Origin: Hybos culiciformis
Lineage: Eukaryota; Arthropoda; Insecta; Diptera; Hybotidae
Length of the DNA stretch: 64,000 nt
Assembly: GCA_964007475.1 (NCBI GenBank)
Contig: OZ023273.1
Coordinates: 35,028,436 to 35,092,435, forward strand
Direction of reading: 5' to 3'
The notes below the pieces were generated by a model. The model ran no database searches. It worked only from the letters and a program-made list of their open reading frames with translations, and was not told the origin of the DNA. Position numbers and translations under genes: made by a program. Of this stretch, positions 25,701 through 34,636 are shown piece after piece. Within the stretch, counting starts at the first letter, position 1, and each line of letters starts with the position of its first letter.

Positions 25701-28700
25701 GTTTTTTGGTTTAACAAAACTTTTACTCAGCTAAAAAAAAAACTTTTTTTTTTTTTTTAAATTTACCTACAAAGTTGGAAATAAATTTGTTTCAATTTGG
25801 AAAAGGTGTTAAAAGGAACGGGGGACTCAAATATCGGATTGGCAAATGTCAGATTGTCAAATGTCATTTGGGGGAACTGTCTGCCCCACCTAATTTTTTT
25901 TTCGTACACAATGTGAAACATTTATAATGCACAAAAAATACACCCAGCAGAACGAACTTTTACTATTTAAAAAGGATGGAACGTAATTGAATATTTGGTC
26001 CAAAACATATTTGATAGATAATAAAATATTTTCAAACACTGCTAGTCTTACTTTTGAAGTGAGAAAATTAGCTTGAATTATTATACATTGAGTTAATATC
26101 TAGCATTGAGTTAATATCTAGCATATACAACTATATTAAATAAATATTTTGATTACCTTACCTTCATAGGTGTTGAAATGAATGCTGCTGAAACAAGATT
26201 TTTTTGTCATTCTGTGTGTTTATGTGTGAAAATGAATGTATACAATACAATATCTACCTTTTTAATTTAGGTTAAAATAAAAATGATTGTCGATACGTGA
26301 AATATTTATAATTATGCATTTTTTAAAAAATTTAATTTAAATTAAAACCATTTTTCAATGCATAAATTAAATGGTATTTTTTATCATAATAAAAAAAAAT
26401 AAAGTTTTGTGCTTTTTGTTTTGTTTATTTTTTTTTATAATAATTTTTCGTTTTAATGTTGAATTATGCTTAAATATCTACATAATAGTAATATTTTTAT
26501 GCACATAATATAACATTTTATTGTGAGTTCTTAAAAGTTTTAATGCTATTAATTTAAAGCCGTTTTTTTTAATGGAAATCAAGAATAAAAAAAATTAAAA
26601 CCAATTAAAAATTCCATGCATATATTTTATTGTTATATAGCTATATGAAAATAAAATTTACAAATTTTAAGCACAAAAATTAAACAAAAATATAATCGTA
26701 GTTTATTTTATTTTTTTGGCTTGGCTTTGAAATAAAATAAAAGTTTTTAAACGTTTTTTTTTTTCATTAATTTTACATTTTGTTTGTATTCAATAATTTA
26801 ATGTTAAATTTTCCTTTAATTTTTTCCTTTTTTTTATTTAATTTTAGTTTTCAAGGATTATCTATCATTTAACTTTTAAAATAGTTTTATTAAATTATAT
26901 CTATATATTTTTTTAATGGAAATAATATATTTTAAAATTAAAAGCAAAAAAAAAAAATCCTTTCAACAAACAAAAACTAAATCTTATGCCCAAAATTTTC
27001 TTTTCCTTAAAATGTTATTACTCTCAAATAAATAATTCTCTTAGAAATATTTTTTTTAAAATATTCAGATTATTTGTTTTCATTTAAATTATGAAAGAAT
27101 TAAAAATTAGGTTTTCAACTCAAAGTAAAGATTATAATTAGTATGGTTCATATATAAGATTCTTAAAATTAAAAATGAAATATAAATAATGAAGCTTTAA
27201 TGTCTTCGGATTTCAAATAAGTCTAAGAAAACCATTTTCTTTCGTTTTGACTTATTATGATTATTCAGACTAAATGATTATTGAGGTAATCGACTTGTTG
27301 TTTACACTTAAAATGTTAATAATTCAAAATATATTTTCCTTATGTCCAATTGATGCACAAGTACATTTAATCAATCACCTTTATTTGATAATTGAAAACT
27401 TTTTTTTATATAAATTTTCTCACATTATTGTCATTTTTGTCAACTTTAATTCAAAATAATCAATTTATGCATGTCCCCATAAATATTTTCACTTTAACAA
27501 TAATTATCAAATAAAAAAAATTGATATTATATTTATAATACGCATCACATTGTTAGCTTCGAAAATCGTTTATTTAATTAAATGGAAAATTCAATTTGTG
27601 AATGTTTTTCTACTCTAAAAACACTCCAAAATGAAAATTATTAATTTTTTTTAATATCAATGCATACCTAATATAAAATTCATTAAGTTTCAAATACTTT
27701 ATTTTTTTTTATATTTTTTCAATCAGTTAACTGCTCAATATTTGGAAGAAAAAAGAAGCAATGCCGAGACAAATACTTGGCCAAACATAATGCTGTGTTC
27801 GATCAATTAGATTTGGTCACATACGAAGAGGTTGTTAAAGTGCCAGGTTAGATTGATTAAATTTTGAATAAAGAATAATAATAATAATAAAAAAAAAATT
27901 TATTATTTTTCAGTTGGTGATCCCAACTTTCAGCGTAAAACTTTAGTATTATTGGGCGCTCATGGTGTTGGTCGCCGTCATATCAAAAATACCTTAATAG
28001 CTAAATATCCGGATAAATATGCTTATCCAATACCACGTAAGATAATTTTTGTTTGATTTTCTTATAACTGTGTATATAACTATATTCATAATTTTCTGTA
28101 TAGTTATGTATATTTTATACAATATATATACATTAATATATTATCTGATCCACAGATACAACGAGACCTCCAAGACCAGATGAAGAAAATGGTCGCAGTT
28201 ATTATTTTGTTACACATGACGAAATGATGGCAGATATTGCAGCAAACGAGTATCTCGAATATGGTATGAAGAGTTTTTTTTTTTTTTTTGCTAAAGTATT
28301 ATTTAAAAACAATTCTAATTAAAATGAAATTGGACAAACAATGTTTTAAAAATAATAATTCAATATTTCTTATTTTAAATTAAACTCAGGTACTCACGAA
28401 GATGCAATGTATGGCACTAAATTGGATACAATTAGACGTATTCATACCGAAGGAAAAATGGCAATACTTGATGTAGAACCACAAGCACTTAAAATATTAC
28501 GAACAGCTGAATTTACACCTTACGTTGTATTTATAGCAGCACCTTCATTACAAAATATTGCAGATGTGAGTAAAATTAAACATTTTGAAAGTTAATAACT
28601 TTGCCTCTTTTTAAACTTCGTATTTCCTCAAATACGCATAAATATTATAAATATTTGGTTATTATATCTTAATTCACATTAAATAATTTGATATTTGACC

Positions 28701-29636
28701 CGAATCATGTAAGTATTGAATATAGCGAAGAAAATGTCAATTTCTTTCATTCATTCTGAACATATTTGTTCTTTACAAACACATATTTTTTTAAACGATC
28801 ATTATAGTTTTATTTGTGTTTTGGGATTTCTATATTTGACATACTGAAATTTTTCTAAAATTACACAATCTCAAAACGTATTTGTTAACATTTCCCCTCC
28901 TAATCACAATATTATGGTTTTTAATAAATTCTTCTCAATAGAAATCCGCATTTTCTTTTGAAGATAACATTTATAAAATATTTTATTACTCAATTTATTT
29001 TATGATATCAGTTATATATAATCTTGATTTTGTCATTTTCAAAAAAACCTAAAATTTATTCGAGTTCAAAAGTAAAACTTCCTGACCCATAACAATATAG
29101 ATAAAAGAAGAAATTCTAATCGAATAAACATATATTTATAAGAAATTTAAACATAAAATGTTCGCACTTAACAATGTTGACAGCATCAGTGATAAAAATA
29201 GTACAACTTTTCTTTAAAGTAATTCAAATTGTAAATTGTTAGCCCTAAAGATAATTGTAGTTTTTATTCCATTTTAAAAGCAGAAAATTCTTTAAAAGAA
29301 AAATACATTTTTATCTTCACAAATATTTTCCTAAGGGTATAGAATTTTTTTTTTTTTTGTGAACTTTTCGTCATTTTAAATAGAACTTATTCCCTTTCTT
29401 ATTAAAATTTATTATTTAATTTTACTTTATTTCCATTATTTTCATTATTTAAACAGTATGATGGTAGCTTAGAACGTTTGGCTAAAGAATCAGATATGCT
29501 GCGGCAAGCTTATGGGCATTTCTTTGATTTAACAATCATCAATAACGATATAAGTGATACAATAGCAACATTAGAAAATGCTATTGATAAAGTTCATACA
29601 ACACCACAATGGGTTCCAGTATCATGGCTCTACTGA
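13578..29636 (+). CDS. CASK: CASK (MAGUK scaffold), 3' part of the gene, spliced
   Basis: CASK is a membrane-associated scaffold at synapses and cell junctions. Its family order is a CaM-kinase-like domain, two L27 domains, PDZ, SH3, a hook and a guanylate-kinase-like (GK) domain. Here ten exons (13578-13763, 14137-14301, 14372-14440, 20255-20353, 20482-20620, 27727-27846, 27914-28036, 28156-28263, 28390-28565, 29457-29636) join without a frame break into 455 codons including the stop. They cover the end of L27 through GK. Two extra in-frame segments (16601-16630, 23000-23050) look optional. All junctions are GT-AG except one GC donor at 20621. The N-terminal exons (kinase-like domain and first L27) were not found and should lie before position 1. 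Recognition rests on long stretches matching known CASK, such as RARELR-type L27 ending [10 protein letters not shown], the PDZ segment [15 protein letters not shown], and the C-terminus QWVPVSWLY. Confidence 0.97.
14137..14301 (+). CDS. CASK: CASK exon: core of the PDZ domain
   Basis: The exon has 55 codons in phase 0, between a catag acceptor and a gtaagt donor. It starts GITLKM, so the carboxylate-binding loop that follows EPM at the exon junction is of the CASK type (PMGITL). It contains [15 protein letters not shown] and [14 protein letters not shown], the strands and helix that form the peptide groove. CASK PDZ binds C-terminal tails of neurexin and syndecan; that role is known for the family and is not shown by this sequence. 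The reading frame continues openly past the donor for a few codons, but the next exon fits only with splicing here. Confidence 0.97.
14372..14440 (+). CDS. CASK: CASK exon: end of PDZ domain
   Basis: The exon has 23 codons in phase 0 and is separated from the previous one by a 70-nt intron with a T-rich tract and caacag acceptor. It encodes [16 protein letters not shown], the last PDZ strand, then a short SAPPPCE linker leading towards SH3. The donor is gtgagt. In vertebrate CASK this position is followed by a longer variable linker, and here a possible micro-exon lies downstream at 16601. Confidence 0.96.
14441..16600 (+). other. CASK intron, AT-rich
   Basis: No exon or element was identified. 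The interval 16200-16320 is less AT-rich than its surroundings (for example CATCGTCGCTGGCGC and TACGCGCATCGTGCC) and could hold a regulatory or conserved block. A short hairpin GCCTGCA/TGCAGGC lies near 15212-15237. Confidence 0.5.
16601..16630 (+). CDS. CASK: Candidate 30-nt CASK micro-exon between PDZ and SH3
   Basis: The 30 nt sit between a pyrimidine-rich stretch ending atgcag and a strong gtaagt donor. They encode ten residues, [10 protein letters not shown], in phase 0, and both neighbouring exon junctions (14440 and 20255) are also phase 0. Including or skipping it therefore keeps the frame. It would insert a hydrophobic and basic decapeptide between PPPCE and IFVRAQF. This linker is the variable region of vertebrate CASK. 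Splice signals and frame are seen directly; use as an exon is inferred. Confidence 0.6.
16631..20254 (+). other. CASK intron, AT-rich
   Basis: No exon was found apart from the flanking ones. A 16-nt inverted pair, ATTTGACTGTAAATAC near 17501 and its complement near 18026, suggests a decayed element of about 0.5 kb, but its ends are not clear. Confidence 0.5.
20255..20353 (+). CDS. CASK: CASK exon: first half of SH3 domain
   Basis: The exon has 33 codons in phase 0, after a T-rich tract ending ttttag and before gtgagt. It encodes [19 protein letters not shown] followed by an [12 protein letters not shown] segment. This is the ALYDY-like strand and the RT loop of the CASK SH3, where the canonical ALYDY reads AQFDY. 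It joins directly to the next exon, which carries the WW of SH3. Confidence 0.97.
20482..20620 (+). CDS. CASK: CASK exon: second half of SH3 and start of hook; GC donor
   Basis: The exon is 139 nt, phase 0 in and phase 1 out. It encodes [15 protein letters not shown], with the paired tryptophans of SH3, then [13 protein letters not shown] and the basic DKTKQEQ of the SH3-GK hook. The last base is the first base of a codon completed by TT (valine) at 27727 or by GT (glycine) at 23000. The donor is AAG followed by GCAAGT, a good match to the known GC-AG class. No GT donor in a suitable position gives the conserved protein. Confidence 0.95.
20619..20626 (+). promoter_or_regulatory. CASK: Non-canonical GC 5' splice site
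   Basis: The exon end AG is followed by GCAAGT. GC donors are the main minor class of U2 splice sites, usually have strong surrounding matches as here, and are enriched at alternatively spliced exons. The next downstream segment is the optional exon at 23000. A weaker GT donor in a compatible phase occurs about 30 nt later (AGTAAAAT), which would add about 12 non-conserved residues. Confidence 0.8.
23000..23050 (+). CDS. CASK: Candidate 51-nt CASK cassette exon between SH3 and GK
   Basis: This segment is flanked by tcatcag and gtattc. It is 51 nt long, phase 1 at both ends, and compatible with the exons ending at 20620 and starting at 27727. Read in the CASK frame it gives [17 protein letters not shown], 17 residues rich in Gly, Ser, Cys and acidic residues. 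It is much less AT-rich than the surrounding intron. The acceptor lacks a good polypyrimidine tract next to it, which fits regulated inclusion. Insertion into the hook could change the SH3-GK contact. The sequence and frame are observed; exon use is inferred. Confidence 0.7.
25650..25889. mobile_element. Small foldback element with GACATTT units (240 bp)
   Basis: The arms are inverted copies of each other. The left arm reads GACAGTTGCCCAAACGAC, then ATTTGACAATCTGACATTT. The right arm reads AAATGTCAGATTGTCAAATG, then TCATTTGGGGGAACTGTC. CTAATTT flanks both ends (25643-25649 and 25890-25896), a plausible decayed target duplication. There is no coding capacity. The repeated GACATTT unit also occurs in the elements at 33584 and 42086. 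Confidence 0.75.
26086..26124 (+). repeat. 18-bp tandem duplication
   Basis: CATTGAGTTAATATCTAG occurs at 26086-26103 and again at 26104-26121, followed by the first bases of a third copy. Confidence 0.85.
27727..27846 (+). CDS. CASK: CASK exon: hook region, start of GK
   Basis: The exon is 120 nt, phase 1 in and phase 1 out, after tttcaatcag and before gttaga. It encodes [19 protein letters not shown], the basic hook that in other MAGUKs binds band 4.1 proteins, then [20 protein letters not shown], identical in pattern to CASK of animals generally. It lies just after a 7.1-kb intron (20621-27726) that holds the optional exon at 23000. Confidence 0.97.
27914..28036 (+). CDS. CASK: CASK exon: GK-like domain, nucleotide loop
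   Basis: The exon is 123 nt and phase 1 at both ends, following a 67-nt intron. It encodes [20 protein letters not shown] then [21 protein letters not shown]. The loop reads GAHGVGRRH where true guanylate kinases have GxxGxGKS/T, so the catalytic lysine and Ser/Thr are replaced. This is the normal CASK and MAGUK state, in which GK acts as a protein-binding module. The VGDPNF insertion before the first strand is an insect-type feature relative to vertebrate CASK as remembered. Confidence 0.97.
28156..28263 (+). CDS. CASK: CASK exon: GK-like domain, GMP-binding region
   Basis: The exon is 108 nt, phase 1 in and phase 1 out, after a 119-nt intron. It encodes [20 protein letters not shown] then [21 protein letters not shown] and the NGxxYYFV strand correspond to the GMP-binding part of guanylate kinases, retained in MAGUKs as the phosphopeptide-binding face. 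Confidence 0.97.
28390..28565 (+). CDS. CASK: CASK exon: GK-like domain, middle
   Basis: The exon is 176 nt, phase 1 in and phase 0 out, with a ctcag acceptor and gtgagt donor. It encodes [19 protein letters not shown], then [20 protein letters not shown] and [18 protein letters not shown]. The YGT and ILDVEPQ segments are the conserved core strands of the GK fold. The neighbouring introns are 126 and 891 nt. Confidence 0.97.
29457..29636 (+). CDS. CASK: CASK last coding exon, C-terminus of GK
   Basis: The exon has 59 codons and a TGA stop, phase 0, after ttaaacag. It encodes [20 protein letters not shown] then [20 protein letters not shown] and ends QWVPVSWLY, the near-invariant CASK terminus. 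The C-terminus is complete and not truncated. Confidence 0.98.
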   Translation, partial: YDGSLERLAKESDMLRQAYGHFFDLTIINNDISDTIATLENAIDKVHTTPQWVPVSWLY

Positions 29637-31443
29637 CAAGATAGTGAATTAGAATGTCCGGATTGTTTGGAAGGATGTGATTGTGATGTTGCATCGCAAT
29701 TTGCCTAATCTACGAAATAAAAAAAATGCAAAATCACACAAATTCAAATTTTTAATAAAAAACATTATTTTATGGCTCTTTTAAAAAAAAACACACAATT
29801 TTTTTCTAATAGAATTCAAAGTTTTATTTTTTGTTTTTTTTTTTAAATTATATTTGGTACCAATATAAAGTTTATTATAAAAATTAATAAATTAGAAATT
29901 ACTTTAGAATTATCGCACAGATAAAAGAAAACTGACACACACAAAAAAATATATAAAATTTTTGTTCAAAAAAAAAAACAAAATACATCAAAACCAAAAA
30001 AAAAAAAAAAATTAAAATTATAATAATAATTTTTTTAGATCACATGAAACTTTAAAACACCACAAAATTATATCAAAATTATATAGTATTTAAAATAAAA
30101 AAATTAAATTAATTAAATTAACTATTATCTAAATTACCTACACCCAACAATTTCATTTCGAGTTAGTGAATAATAATTATAATCAAATTATAAAAAAAAA
30201 AAAAAGCATTTTGAATGCCATATTCCAGTTAAATAAAAAAGTGTCTAATTTTTTATTTTAATTATTTTTAGTTGTTTTTTGTTAACTAATTTTTTATGAA
30301 TATACATTATTTCAAAGAATAAAAATTTTAATTTAAATCTAAAGTTTATTTTTATTATTGAAGGGGGCATTTCATGTAAAAAAGTTAAAAATATTTATTT
30401 CTTTTCACGATAAATATTTTCTAATAATTAAAAGTTCCTTCAACCAATATCTCTAAATTTTTTTAATAATAAAGTTTGTTTCTTAGATCTTTTGATTATT
30501 TTATACCCAAAAGCAAAAGTCCATAATGAACAAACTAAACTAGATTATTTTTTAAATATTTAAGAGTAATCAAATACTTATTTAATCTAAATCTAAAGCA
30601 CTTTAGATTTCCGTGGTAACATCAAATAAATATGAAAAGTAGAGTTATTGAAACCTCCTTAGCTAAATATTCAGTTTTATTTATTATTTTTACATTATTA
30701 ATTTTCAATTTAATTAAAAAAAAAAAAACAATAAATTTCCTATTATTAAACATATAAAACCTTTAAGAGCCGAAAATTAAATTCAAATAATCTAAAATTG
30801 CCAAAAAAAAAAAAATTAAAAACCAAAATTAAACAAAAAAACATTGTTATAAATATGAACCAAAAGAAGAAAAAAAACCAAGTATTATTGCATCAAGAAT
30901 TTCATTAAAATTGCAATTAAAAAAGAATGATAAAATAAAACTAAAAAAATTAAAAATTAAAAGAAAACATAAAATTAAAGAATTACTAACGTATAAATTA
31001 TATGTTAAAATTATACATATATAATTAAAAAAAAAAAAAAAGGATTATATAAAATAAAATAAAAATGAAACTCAAAAACCAATGTTAACATTAATATTAA
31101 ATATTTAAGATAATAATTAAATTAAAAAAAAAAAAAAATTAATTAAATGATTTTTAAATAAATTCCAAGAAAAAATTCCAAAAAAAAAAAAAATTATTTA
31201 AAATTCCTTTTAAATGAAAAATGTTTCAATAAAATATTATTAAAAAAAAAACAAAAAACATAAAATTAATATTTAAATAGGAAATGTAAACGAATTATGA
31301 CGAACTGTTGTTTAAATTTTAGTATTAAAAATCCAAATTTGTCTGAAAATAAATAAAATTTTATTTTTTAATTTTTATTTTTAAATAACACGGTTAAAAA
31401 TTTTCACTCATAAATAATAAGTTACAAATAAAATTAATTTTCG
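29637..31443 (+). other. CASK 3' UTR and A-rich downstream DNA
   Basis: After the TGA the first ~65 nt are still fairly complex, then the sequence becomes strongly A-rich. AATAAA poly(A) signals occur at 29716-29721 and 29754-29759, and many more follow, so the cleavage site cannot be chosen. Beyond about 30.7 kb the + strand is mainly A-runs with TTAA and TAAA words, and no coding segment is visible on either strand before 31444. Confidence 0.6.
29716..29721 (+). terminator. CASK: First AATAAA after CASK stop (poly(A) signal candidate)
   Basis: This is a canonical hexamer 80 nt after the stop codon. A second copy follows at 29754. AATAAA is frequent by chance in DNA this AT-rich, so this is only a candidate, and longer 3' UTR forms are equally possible. 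Confidence 0.35.
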
Positions 31444-31518
31444 TTAAAGTGTATCCTCTACTCCGTTGTTGTGAGCAAAAACTTCTGAGCAGATATTGCA
31501 CATTGGAATATGTATACC
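31444..31518 (-). CDS. Candidate terminal exon of an unknown minus-strand gene
   Basis: Read on the minus strand, a T-rich tract ending aacttttag is followed by 24 codons and a TAA stop. The peptide is GIHIPMCNICSEVF followed by AHNNGVEDTL. About 40% of the 75 bases are G or C, similar to the CASK exons and about twice the surrounding level. It contains a CNIC pair that could bind metal. I do not recognise the protein and no upstream exon was found, so this is a candidate only. If real, this gene converges with CASK, with the two 3' ends about 1.8 kb apart. Confidence 0.4.
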   Translation of the reverse strand, partial: GIHIPMCNICSEVFAHNNGVEDTL

Positions 31519-33583
31519 CTAAAAGTTATAAAAAAAAATTTCTTATTTTGATGTTACTTATTTACTTTAAAAAAAATCATTTTCCGTAGCTGAACAACAA
31601 TTTTAAAATTAATCTTCTAAATAATTTTAACCGTAATATTCAAATTCTATTAATTATAATTAATCAGAAAATTGAAACAATCATTTTTATTTCTTAAAAT
31701 ATCTTGTAAATATTTTTTTTTATATGTTGCAAAATCGATTTGAATTAACAAAAAAAATTAAACTAACTTGCAGATTTTGAAATTAGACTTTTTTTTTTCA
31801 AACTAATTTAATCCATAAACTTAATTTCGAGAATGATTTATACGAAATTGATTCCATTTAAAAATAAGTATGCGGTAAGTATTTTGTGATGGTAGAGTTA
31901 TGACGTGAAAAAAAATAAAAATTAAAACACTTATAAATATAACCATTTTTACATTGTCCTCTAACATATAAAATAATGTACTTATTAAAATGCACGAAAA
32001 TAACTGGTTCAGGGATTCAAAATAATGTTATATGATGTAAAAATTTATTCCACAATTATGAATCACATAAATTGACCATTATTCGATAAATGCAATAGAA
32101 ACCAATTGAGCCTCCACATTACTCTCAAATTATAAAATTATATTTTTTTGTCTACCTTTCTCTTATAATCTTCTTCGCACTATTTTGAATCATTTTGAGT
32201 TGATAAAAAAATAATAAATAAAAATTAAACTATAGCCGTTACACCCAAAACTAACTAATTTAGAATTTAAAAAAAATAAAATTAAATTAAATTAATAATT
32301 AATAATTAAATCAAAAGAAAATATATATTTTTTGAAGGAAAATAATTACCATCTCAAATTATAATAAAGTCATACTTCAATATAAAAATACAAAATACAA
32401 AACTCATCTTTATATTTAAAAAAAAATAAATAAATTCAAAACTTACAACATTATAAACTAAATCTTTTGAAACACACAAAAAGAAAATTTAATTTTGAAA
32501 AAAAAAATAAATAATTATAAATAAATAATTGAATCATTCATAATTAAGAAAGCATTAAAGACATCACAAGTTAACGATTTATTTAGATTTAGTTCTATGG
32601 TTACAAAATTAAAGTTATTGAAAAAAAATAAATAAATTAAAAAAATATTCAATTTTTGACTTTTTTAAATACAGAGTGTTTTCACCAGTGGTTTTCCAAA
32701 AGTGAATAATATAGAACCAGGCTATTTAACATTAAAACTTCTTTCAAATAAATTAATCAAACACAATGTTATTTAAATTTTAAATAATTTCATCAGTAAG
32801 TCTGCTTAGCAGTTAAGTAGATTTAACATTCAAAATTCTAAGAAACTAAGGAAAATAAGGAACACACATAATATTTAGAAAAAAAACCCATGTTCCAAAA
32901 ACCCTGTGAGCACTTTGTATAAAACAACAACATAGTTAAATGAAAATATTTTTTACACAAATAGAAATCTTATTCTTTTTTTTTTTTTTTACTAAGTCAT
33001 AAGTTGTATGTATTTTGTCTAATTAAGAACACAAAATGAATACAGGTAAAATATACAATTTAAAAAAAATTTTAAATATATTTATTTTTAATAAAATATA
33101 TTTAAAGTTTTATTTTTGTTATGAATTTTATTTAAAAAATAAAATAAAAAGAAATAATAATAACATAAAATCTTTTTAAGTAAAATTATTAGGTATTCAT
33201 TAAAATTTACCAAAATATTTTATTTCAATTCAATTACTGCGGTTGCTGAAAGTTTTTCGTTGTCATTATCATTAGTCTTCTGCATATATTGTCAAAGTGA
33301 GTTCAAATTCTAATGAGCACACAATAAACCAATTGATTAAAGAAGCACTCAAACCAGAATAACCCTTACAATTAAACCACTTTTATTTAAGTATCTTTTA
33401 TGATCTGCAGAATAAGAAATTTAGAAAGAAATCGATTCGAGTGACCAAAAAACACGATTGATATATTCTGTTTTCTATGATTATTCAACACGTTTAATTT
33501 TCGAATCAACCAAACCCCATTAATGCTATTTAATACTCGGTCCTGAAATAAATATTAATTTAACAAATTGCAAAAACAATCGC
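31519..33583. other. AT-rich DNA without recognised gene
   Basis: No exon of the candidate minus-strand gene was identified here. A short minus frame around 33277-33373 lacks a convincing acceptor and start. The rest is low-complexity A/T sequence. Confidence 0.5.
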
Positions 33584-33782
33584 GGGTGTTACCCGAATCG
33601 CCGAAAGACATTTCGCAAAAAGACATTTTGCCTAATTCCATTTGGCAAAAAAGACACTTCGCAAAAGAACCATTTCGCAAAACGGATAGTTAACAAACGT
33701 TCGCTTTAGCCTAATGAGACAGTTAACAACTTTCCAGTTAGCATAAGGACATTTCGCAACTACTACTTGTGGCAAAATATAC

Positions 33783-33868
33783 ATTTCGCAACTACCCTTT
33801 TTGGCGTAATTCACATTTCGCGCGCGCGCGCGAAATGTGAATTACGCCAAAAAGGGTAGTTGCGAAAT
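33783..33868. repeat. 86-bp perfect spacer-free palindrome with (CG)7 centre
   Basis: The sequence from ATTTCGCAACTACCC to its exact complement, ending GGGTAGTTGCGAAAT, is symmetric about 33825/33826. There is no spacer and no mismatch by eye. The centre (33819-33832) is 14 nt of alternating CG inside an otherwise AT-rich region. It lies at the inner edge of the left arm of the foldback element. Confidence 0.9.
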
Positions 33869-34135
33869 ATATATTTAGCATGCACTAAAATATGTTGCAT
33901 TATCATAAATGCATATTATTAAATTAAACAATTCCAATTATATGCATTTTAATTTTAAGAAATTTTATTGAATTTTTAATATCTGTTTTTTTAATATATA
34001 GTTAATACAAATCCAGTTTGTAAATATAAGAAATAATATTAAAAAATGAATACTTAATGTATTTTTTTTTTAATATTCAATACGAACATAACCAGTATGT
34101 ACATATTAGAAAATTAATATTTTTATTTAAAAAAA

Positions 34136-34330
34136 TTATTTTAATTTTAAATTCTCGGCAATCAAAAATAATAGTTTGACTTCCCTATAATCGTCTTTTC
34201 TTTTCAAAATATTTTCAATTTTTGTATCTTTTAAGTAATAACTTGTTTTTTTTACTGCTGGTGACCCACTCATTTCAATTTTTTTTATTTCAGCTGTTAC
34301 ATACAATATTTCTTTTGCGATTTCATCCAT
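34136..34330 (-). CDS. 64-codon open frame inside the foldback element
   Basis: The frame starts ATG and ends TAA. Its product begins MDEIAKEILYVTAEIKKIEM and is rich in charged residues (Lys, Glu, Asp), with little homopolymer coding. No catalytic motif is visible. It may be a relic of cargo or transposase sequence in the element, or a chance frame. Confidence 0.2.
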   Translation of the reverse strand: MDEIAKEILYVTAEIKKIEMSGSPAVKKTSYYLKDTKIENILKRKDDYREVKLLFLIAENLKLK

Positions 34331-34636
34331 GAGCCTATAAAATCCTACATGCTTTTTTTTTACAGTTAAAAAAAACCTTTAATATTCTATTCATCATATT
34401 TGTGCAATATAAAAAAATTTGTTAAACTATACTTTTGCGAAGTGTCTCAATTAATATAATGTTGTGAATTGGTATTTTGAGAAATATCTTTTTGCGAAGT
34501 GTCGTATTAGGCCAAATGGAATTTTGTTAAAGAGTTTTTTTTGCGAAATGGACATTTGCGAAACATACAAATTTGATAAGTGGCTTTCGGCCAAATAGAC
34601 TTTTGCAATATGGAATTTGCAAAGAGGCCCGCTCTC

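Larger units (their letters stand above)
20621..27726 (+). other. 7.1-kb CASK intron containing the optional exon
   Basis: Apart from the candidate exon at 23000-23050 and the foldback element at 25650-25889, this stretch is AT-rich sequence with many A and T runs and short TA microsatellites (for example near 21720). No further in-phase exon with good splice sites was recognised. Confidence 0.6.
33584..34636. mobile_element. FB-like foldback element with 9-bp target duplication
   Basis: The nine bases AACAATCGC flank both ends (33575-33583 and 34637-34645). The left arm is built from short units such as GACATTTCGCAAAA, TTCCATTTGGCAAAA and GACACTTCGCAAAAG. The right arm (about 34430-34636) holds the same units inverted (CTTTTGCGAAGTGTC-like, GGCCAAATGGAATT). 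Arms of short repeats with a 9-bp duplication match the architecture of Drosophila FB elements, related to Mutator-like transposons. The middle, 33869-34430, is AT-rich and holds a 64-codon minus frame (34136-34330) with no known motif. Confidence 0.8.

Noticed and set aside
33277..33373. Minus-strand open stretch reading GYSGLSASLINWFIVCS
   Set aside because: No ATG and a poor acceptor (no pyrimidine tract); likely chance despite the mixed composition.
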